In this document: piece by piece, positions 1 through 11,232 of the stretch
Numbering within the stretch: position 1 is the first letter of the stretch
How the letters are laid out: every line of letters starts with the position of its first letter
NCBI RefSeq assembly: GCF_016653315.1
Contig: NZ_NHSH01000072.1
Coordinates: 124,001 to 188,000 of the forward strand
Length of the DNA stretch: 64,000 nucleotides
Direction of reading: 5' to 3'
Origin: Halochromatium roseum
Lineage (GTDB): Bacteria; Pseudomonadota; Gammaproteobacteria; Chromatiales; Chromatiaceae
The notes under the pieces: model-generated
Databases searched by the model: none
What the model saw: the letters and a program-made list of their open reading frames with translations, nothing else
What the model was told of the DNA's origin: nothing
Position numbers and translations under genes: made by a program

Positions 1-157
1 AAGGCGATGGCGCGCTCGGCCTCCTGACGAAACAGTTGCGTCAGCCGGTCCTTGCCGTAGAAACGTGCCGCTGCACGAATACCCGCGCCGAGCAGTTGGC
101 GCTCGAGCCAGCTGATGCCCGCGCCTGGCAGTTCGAGTGGTGGTGGCGCTGTCGAAC

Positions 158-161
<4 letters not shown>
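1..161 (-). CDS. Unrecognised protein, N-terminal part only
   Basis: The start of a minus-strand gene that continues beyond the left edge of the window. The ATG at 161 overlaps the glnS stop in an ATGA arrangement, so it is probably cotranscribed and translationally coupled with glnS. A GGGAGG-like Shine-Dalgarno lies just upstream. About 53 residues are visible: a short Pro-rich start followed by an amphipathic, Arg-rich segment ([19 protein letters not shown]). No domain is recognisable from this fragment, so no function is assigned. Confidence 0.6.
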
Positions 162-2011
<1,850 letters not shown>

Positions 2012-2278
2012 ATCAAAAAGCACCCAAAGACCGGCCGGCTAGGGTCAGCAGCCGATCGGCGAAAAACGCGCAGCATACTGGCTTGTCGCGCATCCTTGAA
2101 CCCTGCGTTTGCCAGCACGCCTCAGGACCACTACCCTATCGCCAGCTCGGCATCCCACTGATGGCCTTAAAACCCTTAGGCGATTTCGATCAAAGCGCAT
2201 CCGCTTCAGAAGAAGCCTAGATCGTCTTCATCGCAGGCCGAGACCAACAAGCCCGCTTACCACATCCGGAGCCAGACC

Positions 2279-2821
2279 ATGCAGAGAGCCGCTTCCATTC
2301 TTGCCGTCGCCATCGCCGGCACCTTCGCCACCAGCCTCAGCTTCGCACAGGATGACGCGCCAGCCCCAACCAAGCCAGCCGACGCCTTTATCCAGCAGCT
2401 CGACACCGACGGCGATGGCAAGGTCAGCCTCGAGGAGGCACTCGCACCGCAAAAACCGCGCTTCACTGAGACCGATACCGACGGCGATGGCTTCATTAGC
2501 ATGGAGGAGGCGAGCACCGCATTCAACAATCAGGTGCCCGCCGAGATGCTCGAGGCCATGAAAGAGCGCGGCATGCCCGACCCCGGCGAGACCTTCGTCA
2601 AGAATCTCGACAAAGACGGCGACGGCAAGGTCAGCCCGGCCGAGTTCGAGCAGCCGACGGTCGAATCCTTCAAGCGCATGGACGCTGACAGCGACGGCTT
2701 TGCGACCAATGAAGAGGCAACGGCGTTCTTCGAGGAGATGCAGCGCCAGATGCAAGAGCAAATGCAGAAAATGCAGCAGATGCAGCAACAGCAAGAAGGC
2801 GCAGCCGCTCCACAGCAGTAA
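2279..2821 (+). CDS. Secreted EF-hand calcium-binding protein
   Basis: A 180-residue protein with a cleavable-looking signal peptide (residues 1-23, ending SLSFA before QDD), so probably periplasmic. It has four EF-hand-type Ca2+ loops: DTDGDGKVSLEE (42-53), DTDGDGFISMEE (66-77), DKDGDGKVSPAE (111-122) and DADSDGFATNEE (135-146). The first three have the Asp-x-Asp-x-Asp-Gly pattern; the fourth has Ser at the fifth position. The C-terminus (about 153-180) is a Gln/Met-rich helix (repeated QMQ and MQQMQQ) that could be a coiled coil or a methionine-rich metal-binding tail. GGAG sits about 9 bases before the ATG. The gene stands alone between divergent glnS and the convergent RibD-like gene. Calcium buffering or sensing is a reasonable family-level guess; no partner is visible. 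Confidence 0.85.
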   Translation: MQRAASILAVAIAGTFATSLSFAQDDAPAPTKPADAFIQQLDTDGDGKVSLEEALAPQKPRFTETDTDGDGFISMEEASTAFNNQVPAEMLEAMKERGMPDPGETFVKNLDKDGDGKVSPAEFEQPTVESFKRMDADSDGFATNEEATAFFEEMQRQMQEQMQKMQQMQQQQEGAAAPQQ

Positions 2822-2878
2822 GCACGCAGGCCCGCAACGCTCGGCCAGGGAGGGCCGGTATCAATGGCGAGCCGTTTG

Positions 2879-2912
2879 GGTTAACTGTGTCGATTAACTT
2901 TGTCGATTAACT
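2879..2912. repeat. Short tandem repeat, 13-bp period
   Basis: GTCGATTAACT occurs at 2889-2899 and again at 2902-2912, with a partial earlier copy (TTAACTGTG at 2881). The repeat spans the stop codon of the minus-strand RibD-like gene, so repeat turnover could change the C-terminus of that protein. Confidence 0.75.
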
Positions 2913-3685
2913 GGTTCGGCCTGCAGGTCGCAATCAAACAGCACGTCTTCACCCATTCGATAGAGCCGGTGGGCCGGACGTAACGCATCCGCAAGCCGCT
3001 CGGTGGCTGGCAGCGTCACGCCGCGACGGCCATCGCCGATGATCAGGGGCGCAACCGTGATCTGTAGCCGATCGAGCAGCCCCTGCTGCAGAAACCGCGA
3101 CACCGTCACCCCACCCCCCTCGACGAACAGCCGCCTCAGCCCGCGATCGCGTAATGCGTTGACGACTGTTGCCAAGTCGAATCCGGCGGCCGAAGTGCTT
3201 AACTCAGGCACCTCGATGATCTCCGCATCGCCATAATCCACCGCCGCATCGCCAACGTCGCCCCCTCGAACAGGCGTCGGGCGGCAAAACAGCAGGGTCG
3301 GCGCGCAGCCGTCAGTAAAGAGCTGGCGATCGCTCGGCACCCGCGCATCCGGATCGAGCACCACGCGCACCGGGCTCGGCCCCGGCACCAGACGGGTGGT
3401 CAGCTTCGGATCATCGACCGCGACCGTGCCCGCACCAACGATCACTGCATCAGCAAGCGCGCGCATCCGATGCAGATGCGCAATGTTTTCAGGTCCGGTG
3501 ACGAAACAGGCGTCGCCGACCTGAGTCGCAATATAGCCGTCCAGGCTTTGGCCGAGATGGCCGATGATACAGCTTCGGTTCGCACCGCTATCGTTCGGAA
3601 GAAACGGCAGATAGAGCGACCATAGGTCTTGCCACCCAGTCAATGACGGTTCAGACGGAGGTCGAGACCAACGCCAGTGCTGCAC
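2894..3685 (-). CDS. RibD C-terminal-domain reductase (dihydrofolate-reductase fold)
   Basis: Matches the RibD_C pyrimidine-reductase/DHFR-like family, NADPH-dependent reductases related to the riboflavin enzyme RibD. Visible features: GHLGQSLDGYIA (the family's start-of-domain pattern), FVTGPENIAHLHRMRALADA, VGAGTVAVDDPKL, the strand LRRLFVEGGGVTVS that forms the cofactor pocket, and APLIIGDG near the end. The deaminase half of bifunctional RibD is absent. Its substrate is unknown and riboflavin synthesis is only one option. The GTG at 3685 may not be the true start: the frame stays open upstream to about 3822 and reads convincingly (ARRWQALLAAASGDRAAAAL), but contains no ATG, GTG or TTG. 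It lies directly downstream of the SlyD-like gene on the same strand and is likely cotranscribed. Confidence 0.75.
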   Translation of the reverse strand: MQHWRWSRPPSEPSLTGWQDLWSLYLPFLPNDSGANRSCIIGHLGQSLDGYIATQVGDACFVTGPENIAHLHRMRALADAVIVGAGTVAVDDPKLTTRLVPGPSPVRVVLDPDARVPSDRQLFTDGCAPTLLFCRPTPVRGGDVGDAAVDYGDAEIIEVPELSTSAAGFDLATVVNALRDRGLRRLFVEGGGVTVSRFLQQGLLDRLQITVAPLIIGDGRRGVTLPATERLADALRPAHRLYRMGEDVLFDCDLQAEPVNRQS

Positions 3686-3791
3686 TGGATCACGAACGAG
3701 CCCAAGCGCCGCGGCAGCTGCCCTATCGCCGCTCGCGGCGGCAAGCAGCGCCTGCCATCTGCGAGCGTTAGCGGAAGATGTTTCTGAACCG

Positions 3792-4238
3792 CTACTCAGC
3801 GATCTGGACCAACTCGAGCTGAAAGGTCAGATCGCGACCGGCCAGCGGATGATTGCCGTCGACCGTGACCTCCTCGTCGTTGAAATCGGCGACCGTGAAG
3901 CTGAGCGTCTCGCCCTCAGGCCCCTGCGCCTGCAGCAGCATGCCCTGCGCCAGCTCGATCTCGGGCGGGATCGCGGTGCGCGGCACCTGCTGCACCATGG
4001 CCTCGTTGCGCTCACCATAGGCCTCGCCGGAGACGATGGTGATGGTCTTGTTCTCGCCGGGTGTCATGCCGACCACGGCCTCTTCGAAGCCGCTGATCAT
4101 CTGCCCCTGACCGAGCGTGAACTCCAACGGCTCCTGGCCGCGTGAAGAGTCGAATTCGGTGCCATCGGTGAGGGTGCCGGTATAGTGGACTTTGACGGTA
4201 TCGCCGCTCTTTGCTTCGGTCATCGGAGAATTAGCCAT
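3792..4238 (-). CDS. FKBP-type peptidyl-prolyl isomerase, SlyD/SlpA-like
   Basis: Prolyl cis-trans isomerase and probable folding helper. The FKBP half is split by the insert-in-flap chaperone domain as in SlyD and SlpA. N-terminal FKBP strands are GDTVKVHYTGTLTDGTEFDS and GQGQMISGFEEAVVGM. The IF domain runs from about VPRTAIPPEIELAQGMLLQ to VTVDGNHPLAGRDL, and the final FKBP strand is LTFQLELVQIAE. The His/Cys-rich metal-binding tail of E. coli SlyD is missing, so a SlpA (FkpB)-like identity is as likely. About 148 residues from the ATG at 4238; ATGs at 4271 and 4226 are alternatives and no strong Shine-Dalgarno decides between them. Followed on the same strand by the RibD-like reductase. 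Confidence 0.88.
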   Translation of the reverse strand: MANSPMTEAKSGDTVKVHYTGTLTDGTEFDSSRGQEPLEFTLGQGQMISGFEEAVVGMTPGENKTITIVSGEAYGERNEAMVQQVPRTAIPPEIELAQGMLLQAQGPEGETLSFTVADFNDEEVTVDGNHPLAGRDLTFQLELVQIAE

Positions 4239-4464
4239 AGGAATACTCGAAGGGTTTCGGCTGAGATGCATGGAGCAGCACGCGCCTGAACAGGCGCGGC
4301 CAGTGGATTCAGCTCACCTTAGACGAGCCTCGCGCCGAGCGCAAACCCGACGCTCAGAGATTGAGTCAGTCAGAGACTCTGTCAGAGAAGCATTGCATGG
4401 CGACCTCAGGGGGCGGCGCTAAAGCCTATTCGAAGACTGGGTCTTTTTCATCCAATCTCCTTTT

Positions 4465-5688
4465 TTACTCCATGAGGGACCTGGTCGCCGCCGGCCGCGA
4501 ACTGATGAGCCGGATCAGCTCCAGCGGTGCCAATACGCGCGACGGCGGCGCAGCGCCAAAGCAGACCTGGATCAGGGTATCCACCAGCCGCTGCCCGTCT
4601 GCACCGCGACCGAACAGCCGGTCAAACACCCATGGCGTAAAGGCATAACGTTGCGCAAGCGCCATCAGGACGAAGAGCGCGCCAAAGCGCTGCCAGAGGC
4701 TGCGTGAATAGCCAGCCAGCAATCGCGCGGAGACGGGTCGATCGCCCGGCGCTCGGCGCAGCGCCTCGACGACCGCAGCAGCCGCAAGCTCGGCCGATTC
4801 GAGTGCGTAATCGATGCCTTCGCCGGTGAACGGATTGACCAGGCCAGCCGCCTCGCCAACCGCGAGCAGTCCGTCTGCCCGCTTTGGTGCTCGTAGGAAA
4901 TCGCTGCGGATCGGATAGCCGGCCACCGGTCCAGCACCTTCGCCGCCCGCCGTCAGACGCGACAGCTCCGGATGCTGCCTGAGCAGCCTGGGCAGTAGCG
5001 TGGCCGCTGACACCCGTTTCCGCCCACTGTACCAGTAGCCCAGGTTTGCGCTCGTCGGGCCGGTCGGGAACAGCCAGGCGTAGCCAGGCAATGGCAGATG
5101 ATCAAAGAAGAAGCGCAAGTCTGGGCCCGGAGCAGGCATCTGCGCCAGGTAGCAGCGCGCCGCCACGCTATGTACGCCACGCTTTGGCGCCAACGGTGTC
5201 CGTTTGATCAGCGATAGCGCAGCACCGGTCGCGATCACCACCAGCCGCGCCGGCAGCATCTCGCCCTCGAGCTCGACGCCACCGCCAGCAGCCAGCCCAC
5301 GCACATGTCCGATCCAGAAGCGTGCACCCGCCGCCAGCGCGCGCTGCTGGAGGAGCAGATCGAAGCGCCGGCGCGCCAGCACCAGGGTCCGATTCGGCAT
5401 CGCAGCAGCGCCGGTGATCAAGGTTTCAGCCTCAGCCCCGCCAGGCGCACGGAAGCGAATCCGCGTCGCCTGATGCGATGCGGCGGCGACCTGCTCCAAT
5501 AGCCCGAGACGCCCGAGAGAGTGCTGCGCGCGCGGGCTCAGGCAATCGCCGCAGACCTTGTCGCGAGGAAATGCCGCCTTGTCGATTAGCAGCGTCCGGA
5601 TACCAGCGCTAGCCAGGTGATAGGCGGTCGCGCTGCCGGCAGGTCCGGCACCGACCACAATCACTTCATGCTCGATTGCCTTGGCCAT
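4465..5688 (-). CDS. Geranylgeranyl-reductase-family FAD oxidoreductase
   Basis: Flavoprotein of the geranylgeranyl reductase family, which saturate isoprenoid chains (for example the bacteriochlorophyll tail, quinones or archaeal-type lipids). The N-terminal dinucleotide site is VVGAGPAGSATAYHLA (residues about 11-26). It is followed by PRDKVCGDCLSPRA, the family's conserved Cys-Gly-Asp block. A second FAD contact is VGEAAGLVNPFTGEGIDYAL, and PLPGYAWLFP is the family-typical substrate-side motif. Length 407 residues, normal for the group. The start is supported by AAGGGGGA about 6 bases before the ATG. It stands alone and not in a photosynthesis cluster, so I do not call it BchP; a menaquinone- or carotenoid-related reductase is equally possible. 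Confidence 0.85.
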   Translation of the reverse strand: MAKAIEHEVIVVGAGPAGSATAYHLASAGIRTLLIDKAAFPRDKVCGDCLSPRAQHSLGRLGLLEQVAAASHQATRIRFRAPGGAEAETLITGAAAMPNRTLVLARRRFDLLLQQRALAAGARFWIGHVRGLAAGGGVELEGEMLPARLVVIATGAALSLIKRTPLAPKRGVHSVAARCYLAQMPAPGPDLRFFFDHLPLPGYAWLFPTGPTSANLGYWYSGRKRVSAATLLPRLLRQHPELSRLTAGGEGAGPVAGYPIRSDFLRAPKRADGLLAVGEAAGLVNPFTGEGIDYALESAELAAAAVVEALRRAPGDRPVSARLLAGYSRSLWQRFGALFVLMALAQRYAFTPWVFDRLFGRGADGQRLVDTLIQVCFGAAPPSRVLAPLELIRLISSRPAATRSLME

Positions 5689-5817
5689 GCTGATCCCCCT
5701 TGACGGTTGCGGATGTCATCGATCGCCGATCGGGTAGAGCCCTGCGACAACTGAGGCCAATAAACCCTTTGGCAAGGCTGCGTTTGCTGGCTATCCTTAG
5801 TCTGTTAACGTCTTGAC

Positions 5818-8814
5818 TTGGAATCGGTGAAGCAGTTGGGCATTGTCGCAGATATCGACGGCGAAGCAGCCGGCCGGCAGGATGTCGATCGATTCTTCTC
5901 GTTATCCTTGCAGCTTCTCTTGATCGCGGAGTTAGACGGGCGCATCCGTCGCTGTAACCCCGCTTGGCAGGAACAGCTCGGTTGGAGCCCCGATGAGCTG
6001 ATCGGCCGTTCGTTCTTGGAATTGGTCCACCCAGACGACCTTTCCGCCACCCAGGCCGAAGCCGCAAAGCTAGGCGCCGGCGGAATCACCTCGCAATTCG
6101 TCAACCGCTATCGCCGCGGGGATGGCGAATGGCGCAGTCTGGCCTGGTCTGCGGTGGCAGCGCCCGACACCGGCTGCATCTACGCCATTGCCCATGATGT
6201 AACCCAGCAACAACAAGCCACCCAGGCGCTGCGCGCGAATGAACGCCGACTGCGCGACGCCGAGCGTCTCGGTGTCCTCGGCAGCTGGGAGCTGGATCTC
6301 AAGACCGGACAACTCTTCTGGTCCGATCAGACCTATCGGTTGCTCGGTTGTGAACCCGGTGAGATCGCGCCTTCTTACCGCAGGTTCCTTGATCTGGTGC
6401 ATCCCGAGGACCGCGAGGCCGTTGATCGCGCCTTTCAGACATCGGTCGCGGAGCATCATCCGTACACCCTTGCGCATCGCATCCAACTCACGGATGGGAG
6501 CGTCAAGTGGTTGAACGAATATGCCGAAACCCAGTACGCCGACGACGGGACACCGCTGCGATCCGTCGGCACGGTCCAGGACATCACCGAGCAGCAGCAG
6601 AATCGCCTGATGCTCGCCGTGAAGGCACGCCGAGACGAGGCCCTGTTAGCCCTACCGCGCATCGCGGATGATCTGGACGAGCTGGCCATGCTCCAGCATG
6701 CGCTCGCACTCGCCGAGGGCCTCACTGAGAGCGAGATCGGCTTCGCGCACTTCGTCAACAACGATCAAACCTCGGTCGAATTCGCCGCCTGGTCCTCGCG
6801 CACCCTCGACGCCGGCTGCCAAGTCAACCACGACATGCACTATCCGTTGCAGCAGGCTGGGCTGTGGGCTGATGCACTGCGCCGGCGAGCACCGGTGATC
6901 ATCAGTGACTATGCGGCGCATCCGCACGCGAAGGGCTTACCCACTGGACACATCGCATTCAACCGCGCTCTGGTGGTGCCGGTCCTCGATGGCAATCGCG
7001 TCACCATGCTATTCGGCCTTGGAAACAAGGCGACCGACTACGATAAGATCGATATCGAATCCGCACAACTGTTGGCGAACGAAGCCTGGCGTCTCGCCCA
7101 ACAGGTGCGATCCTTGGCGAAACTCAAGCTCGCTGACCAGGTGCTTGCCGAGACCCCTCAGGGCGTCGCCATTACCGCCGCCGACGGCACACTGGTGCGG
7201 GTGAATGCGGCCTTCACCCGCATCACCGGCTTCAGCGCCGAGGAGGTGCTTGGGCAAAATCCTCGGCTGCTGAAATCCGGAGTCCATGATTCAGCCTTCT
7301 ACCGCGCGATTTGGTCCGAGATCGCCCAGCACGGAAGCTGGCGCGGTGAGATCTGGAATCGACGCAAGAACGGCGAAGTCTATCCGCAGTGGCTTTCGAT
7401 CAGCGCCGTGCACGATCCAAACGGGCAGGTTGGCCACTACGTTGGCCTGTTTACTGACCTCAGCGAGTCAAAACAGGCGCAAGAGAAGATCGATTATCTG
7501 TCGCATCATGATGCGCTTACCGGCCTCGCCAACCGTGCACTCTTCAACGAGCGCCTGGAGCATGCGCTGACGCGCGCATCGCGTAAAGGCCATCTGGCAC
7601 TGCTCAATCTCGATCTCGACCGTTTCAAGCAGGTCAACGACACCCTTGGCCATCAGGACGGCGACCAACTCCTGATCGAAATGGCACGTCGTATTCGCTC
7701 AGAGCTGCTACCAAGCGATACGCTGGCGCGGCTCGGTGGCGACGAATTCGCATTGCTGCTCGAGGAGCGTGCCAACGCAACCCCAGTCGCAGCCCTCGCG
7801 CGCGAACTGCTGACGCGCATCGCCAAGCCGGTCAACGTTACCGACCGTGAGTTGGTGGTCACTGCCAGCATCGGGATCAGTCTGTATCCGACAGATGGAA
7901 CCGATGCTGATAGCCTCACCCGTCATGCGAGTCAGGCGCTTGGCGCCGCCAAGCGCCTCAGTCGCAACAGCTTTCAGTTCTTTGACCGCTCGCTCACGGA
8001 AGGCGCCTTAGAACGACTGATCACTGAGCACGCGCTGCGTGGTGCCGTCACGCGCAACGAGCTGCGGCTGCAGTATCAGCCGCAGGTACGGCTTAGCGAT
8101 GGTGCGCTGGTCGGGGTCGAGGCGCTGGTGCGCTGGCAACATCCAGACCTGGGGCTGGTCCCGCCTGGCCAGTTCATTCCGCTGGCTGAGGATATCGGCG
8201 TGATCAGTGAGATTGGCAGCTGGGTCATCGGAGCCGCTTGCCAGCAGCTCGCAGACTGGGACCGCCAAGCTTTCCATCTGCCGCGGCTCGCGATCAATCT
8301 ATCCGCGCGGCAGCTCGATGAAGTCGCCCTGCCCACCACCATCGCGACCACCCTGCAAGCCTGCACGATTCAACCCGAACGGCTTGAGCTTGAGGTCACC
8401 GAATCCATGCTCATGCGCAACCCGGATGCCGCGCGCGCACTATTATCCGAGCTCAAGCGGCTTGGCACACGCATCAGTATCGACGACTTCGGCACCGGCT
8501 ATTCGAGCCTGGCAATGCTGCGGATCTTACCCCTGGATCAACTGAAGATCGACCAGAGCTTCGTGCGTGACATCGGCGCCGACGACAACGACGAGGCGAT
8601 CGTGCGCACCATCATCGCGATGGCCCGCACACTCGGATTAGAGACCGTCGCCGAGGGCGTCGAGGACGCCGAGCAGCTTGCCTTTCTTAGCCACGAGCAG
8701 GTCGATCTTGGCCAGGGCTATCACTTTGCCAAGCCGCTGCCCGCCGACGAGCTACTCACGCACTGGCGCGAGCGGCTCAGCCCTAACGCGCGTGGCGCCG
8801 CGCCACGCTGGTAG
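5818..8814 (+). CDS. PAS-PAS-GAF-PAS-GGDEF-EAL cyclic-di-GMP protein
   Basis: A 998-residue cytoplasmic sensor-effector with no membrane segments. In order: PAS near 25-130 (RCNPAWQEQLGWSPDELIGRS), PAS near 135-255 (LGSWELDLKTGQLFWSDQTY, ends in a typical VQDITEQQQ), a GAF-like domain near 265-430, PAS near 440-555 (ending LFTDLSESKQ), GGDEF near 565-720 and EAL near 745-985. The cyclase active site is an intact GGDEF at about residue 640. The inhibitory I-site is missing: LPSD stands where RxxD is expected. The phosphodiesterase half keeps EAL (about 768), ELEVTES, DDFGTGYSS and the final AEGVE, so both activities are possible. Start TTG at 5818 is uncertain; GTG at 5827 is in frame. It precedes kaiC by about 180 bp on the same strand, so a functional link is possible. 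Confidence 0.88.
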   Translation: MESVKQLGIVADIDGEAAGRQDVDRFFSLSLQLLLIAELDGRIRRCNPAWQEQLGWSPDELIGRSFLELVHPDDLSATQAEAAKLGAGGITSQFVNRYRRGDGEWRSLAWSAVAAPDTGCIYAIAHDVTQQQQATQALRANERRLRDAERLGVLGSWELDLKTGQLFWSDQTYRLLGCEPGEIAPSYRRFLDLVHPEDREAVDRAFQTSVAEHHPYTLAHRIQLTDGSVKWLNEYAETQYADDGTPLRSVGTVQDITEQQQNRLMLAVKARRDEALLALPRIADDLDELAMLQHALALAEGLTESEIGFAHFVNNDQTSVEFAAWSSRTLDAGCQVNHDMHYPLQQAGLWADALRRRAPVIISDYAAHPHAKGLPTGHIAFNRALVVPVLDGNRVTMLFGLGNKATDYDKIDIESAQLLANEAWRLAQQVRSLAKLKLADQVLAETPQGVAITAADGTLVRVNAAFTRITGFSAEEVLGQNPRLLKSGVHDSAFYRAIWSEIAQHGSWRGEIWNRRKNGEVYPQWLSISAVHDPNGQVGHYVGLFTDLSESKQAQEKIDYLSHHDALTGLANRALFNERLEHALTRASRKGHLALLNLDLDRFKQVNDTLGHQDGDQLLIEMARRIRSELLPSDTLARLGGDEFALLLEERANATPVAALARELLTRIAKPVNVTDRELVVTASIGISLYPTDGTDADSLTRHASQALGAAKRLSRNSFQFFDRSLTEGALERLITEHALRGAVTRNELRLQYQPQVRLSDGALVGVEALVRWQHPDLGLVPPGQFIPLAEDIGVISEIGSWVIGAACQQLADWDRQAFHLPRLAINLSARQLDEVALPTTIATTLQACTIQPERLELEVTESMLMRNPDAARALLSELKRLGTRISIDDFGTGYSSLAMLRILPLDQLKIDQSFVRDIGADDNDEAIVRTIIAMARTLGLETVAEGVEDAEQLAFLSHEQVDLGQGYHFAKPLPADELLTHWRERLSPNARGAAPRW

Positions 8815-8997
8815 ATGAATCGCGCGAGATTCACGTTAACCGTGCTGCGCGCGCCAGAGCCTTCTCGACGCACGGGCACCCCCCGTTGGTGGCACCGAAT
8901 GCGAAATCGCCATACCTCATGCTGCGCAAGCTCAATCCCGCCAGCCGTTGTATGATGCCTGAGCATTAATGAAGACTGATTTAGCTTGAGGAGACGC

Positions 8998-10719
8998 GTG
9001 AGCACCACCATAGACAGTGTATTGCCGAAGGCCGCCACAGGGATCTCTGGACTCGACGAGATTACTTGCGGCGGCTTGCCCCGCGGCCGCCCGACCTTGG
9101 TCTGCGGCGGCGCAGGCTGCGGCAAGACACTGCTCGCCATGGAGTTTCTGATCAGAGGTGCAACCGATTTTGGCGAGCCAGGGGTCTTTATTGCGTTCGA
9201 AGAAACCGCCGAGGAGTTGGCCCAGAATGTCGCCTCGCTGGGGTTCGACCTCAACAACCTGGTGGCACAGGGCCAGCTCGCGCTGGACTTTGTCGCAGTC
9301 GAGCGCAGCGAACTTGAGCAGACCGGTGAGTTCGATCTCAGCGGACTGTTTATCCGTCTTGGCTATGCGATCGATTCGATCGGCGCCAAGCGTGTCGTGC
9401 TCGATACCATCGAGACCATCTTCGCCGGCTTACCGAATCCGTTAATCCTGCGCGCTGAACTCCGACGCCTGTTTCGCTGGCTCAAGGACAAGGGCGTCAC
9501 GGCCATCGTCACCGGCGAACGCGGCGATGGTCAGCTGACTCGCCAAGGCCTCGAAGAATATGTCTCCGATTGCGTCATCACGCTCGATCATCAGCAGCGC
9601 GATCAGACCTGGACCCGCCGCCTGCGCGTGCTCAAATACCGCGGCTCCAGCCACGGCACCAACGACTACCCCTTTCTGATCGATGCCAACGGCATCTCGG
9701 TGACCCCCATCACCTCACTCGGCCTCGACCACCCGGTCTCCACCGAGCGGATCTCGAGCGGCGTCGCGCGGCTCGACACCATGCTCGGCGACAACGGCTT
9801 CTTTCGCGGCAGCAGCGTGCTCGTCTCGGGCACCGCCGGCACCGGTAAATCAAGCCTAGCCGGACACTTCGCAGCAGCCACCTGCGCCCGCGGAGAGCGC
9901 GCGCTCTATTTTGCCTTTGAAGAGTCGGCGGGCCAGATTCAGCGGAACATGCGTACCATCGGTCTCGACCTAGCGCACTGGGCCGAGCAGGGTCTGTTGC
10001 GATTTCACGCCGCCCGCCCTAGCTTCACCGGCCTTGAGATGCACCTCACGCTCATCCATCGGGCGGTTGAGCAGTTCGCGCCATCGGTGGTGATCTTGGA
10101 CCCACTGAACAGCTTCATTACCCAAGGTAACGAGCTCGAGGTCAAAGGCATGCTGACCCGGCTCATCGACTTTCTCAAGATGCGCCAGATCACAGCGCTC
10201 TTTACCAGCCTGACACTCGGCGGCGAATCCTTGGAGCGAACCGATTCGGCCATCTCCTCGCTGATCGATACCTGGCTGCTGTTGATGTCAGTGAACACCG
10301 GCGGCGAGCGTAACCGCGCCCTCAGCATCCTCAAGTCGCGCGGCATGGCGCATTCCAATCAGACGCGTGAGTTCCTGATCACCGACAATGGCATCGCGCT
10401 CCGTGACGTCTATGTTGGACCTGGCGGGGTCTTGACCGGCAGTGCCCGGCTAGCGCAAGAAACCGCTGAGCAGAGCGAGCAGCTCGAGCGGCAACAGGAG
10501 ATCGAGCGGCGCAAGCAGGAGATCGAGCGGCGTCGTACCATCCTCACCGCGCAGATCGCCGCATTGCAGCAGGAGTTCGAAGCGCAGGAATCCGAAACTC
10601 GAGCGCTCATCGACCGCGAGCTGCAGCGTCAGGCACAGTCGGCTCAAAATCGCGCTTCGATGGCCTCAGTACGCCGAGCTGATACACACAACCAGATGGC
10701 GGAGGAGGATCAACGATGA
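8998..10719 (+). CDS. kaiC: KaiC-type double RecA-like ATPase/autokinase
   Basis: KaiC family: two RecA-like domains (CI, CII) that form hexamers, hydrolyse ATP slowly and autophosphorylate. CI has P-loop GGAGCGKT (37-44) and catalytic Glu pair FEETAEE (68-69). CII has P-loop [10 protein letters not shown] (about 277) and FEES (about 308). The phosphosite block reads [11 protein letters not shown]: Thr415, Ser420 and Ser421 match cyanobacterial T426, S431 and T432, so the last site is Ser rather than Thr. After CII comes a roughly 80-residue charged coiled coil containing a near-exact 21-bp duplication (QEIERRK then QEIERRR), in place of the cyanobacterial A-loop tail. The GTG at 8998 is preferred because GAGGAGA lies just upstream; 573 residues. 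It overlaps kaiB by 4 bp. A TATGAT at 8951-8956 could be a -10 box but has no good -35. No kaiA is present. Confidence 0.93.
   Translation: MSTTIDSVLPKAATGISGLDEITCGGLPRGRPTLVCGGAGCGKTLLAMEFLIRGATDFGEPGVFIAFEETAEELAQNVASLGFDLNNLVAQGQLALDFVAVERSELEQTGEFDLSGLFIRLGYAIDSIGAKRVVLDTIETIFAGLPNPLILRAELRRLFRWLKDKGVTAIVTGERGDGQLTRQGLEEYVSDCVITLDHQQRDQTWTRRLRVLKYRGSSHGTNDYPFLIDANGISVTPITSLGLDHPVSTERISSGVARLDTMLGDNGFFRGSSVLVSGTAGTGKSSLAGHFAAATCARGERALYFAFEESAGQIQRNMRTIGLDLAHWAEQGLLRFHAARPSFTGLEMHLTLIHRAVEQFAPSVVILDPLNSFITQGNELEVKGMLTRLIDFLKMRQITALFTSLTLGGESLERTDSAISSLIDTWLLLMSVNTGGERNRALSILKSRGMAHSNQTREFLITDNGIALRDVYVGPGGVLTGSARLAQETAEQSEQLERQQEIERRKQEIERRRTILTAQIAALQQEFEAQESETRALIDRELQRQAQSAQNRASMASVRRADTHNQMAEEDQR
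10495..10536 (+). repeat. In-frame 21-bp duplication in the kaiC coiled coil
   Basis: Two adjacent 21-bp units starting CAGGAGATCGAGCGGCG differ only in the last few bases. They encode QEIERRK and QEIERRR, adding one heptad to the C-terminal coiled coil. Confidence 0.75.
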
Positions 10720-11162
10720 GCGCAACCGCCGACAACGACACGCGGTCGGTTCGCACCGAACCCGAAGACAGCAGCCTTCGCCACGCGATTAGCGAATCCG
10801 CCACCCCGCAGGCCGGCACCGCGATCGACACAACCGCTACTACGGATCAGTCCGAAGCCAGCGAGGGGGATGAGTGCTGGACGCTGCGGCTGTATGTCGC
10901 CGGCCAGACACCGAAGTCGCTGGCCGCTTTTTCTAACCTGCAGGCCATGTGTGAGGCCCATTTGAGCGGGCGCTACCAGATCGAGGTCATCGACCTGCTC
11001 GAGAAGCCACACTTGGCGCAAGGTGATCAGATTCTCGCGATCCCGACCGTCGTGCGCCGGCTTCCACTTCCCATGCGGAAGATCATCGGCGACCTCTCCG
11101 ACACCGAGCGCGCCATTGTCGGCCTCGACTTACGCCAGTCGACCTGGCAAGTCAATCCGTAG
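10716..11162 (+). CDS. kaiB: KaiB-like protein with N-terminal extension
   Basis: KaiB family: a thioredoxin-like, fold-switching protein that binds the CI ring of KaiC. The core starts near residue 54 ([21 protein letters not shown]), continues [27 protein letters not shown] and closes with the family's RKIIGDLSD. The first roughly 50 residues are an extra hydrophilic, Thr/Ser/Glu-rich and probably disordered segment. The total of 148 residues compares with about 100 for cyanobacterial KaiB. The start codon overlaps the kaiC stop (ATGA), with GGAGGA about 8 bases upstream, so the two are translationally coupled. Gene order kaiC-kaiB is the reverse of cyanobacteria. Function as a KaiC regulator is family knowledge; timing or stress output here is inference. 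Confidence 0.88.
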   Translation: MSATADNDTRSVRTEPEDSSLRHAISESATPQAGTAIDTTATTDQSEASEGDECWTLRLYVAGQTPKSLAAFSNLQAMCEAHLSGRYQIEVIDLLEKPHLAQGDQILAIPTVVRRLPLPMRKIIGDLSDTERAIVGLDLRQSTWQVNP

Positions 11163-11232
11163 CCGTTAACGTGCAGGTCCACGCCGGACAGATGTCCCGC
11201 ATCGGCAACCGGTTGATCCACCCACCACGGCC

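Noticed and set aside
4430-4450. Plus-strand terminator (AAGAC...GTCTTTTT)
   Set aside because: Stem of only five pairs and no plus-strand gene upstream for it to serve.
8998-11162. Complete cyanobacterial-style circadian oscillator
   Set aside because: No kaiA, and the KaiC C-terminus lacks the KaiA-binding tail; only a KaiBC-type system can be claimed.
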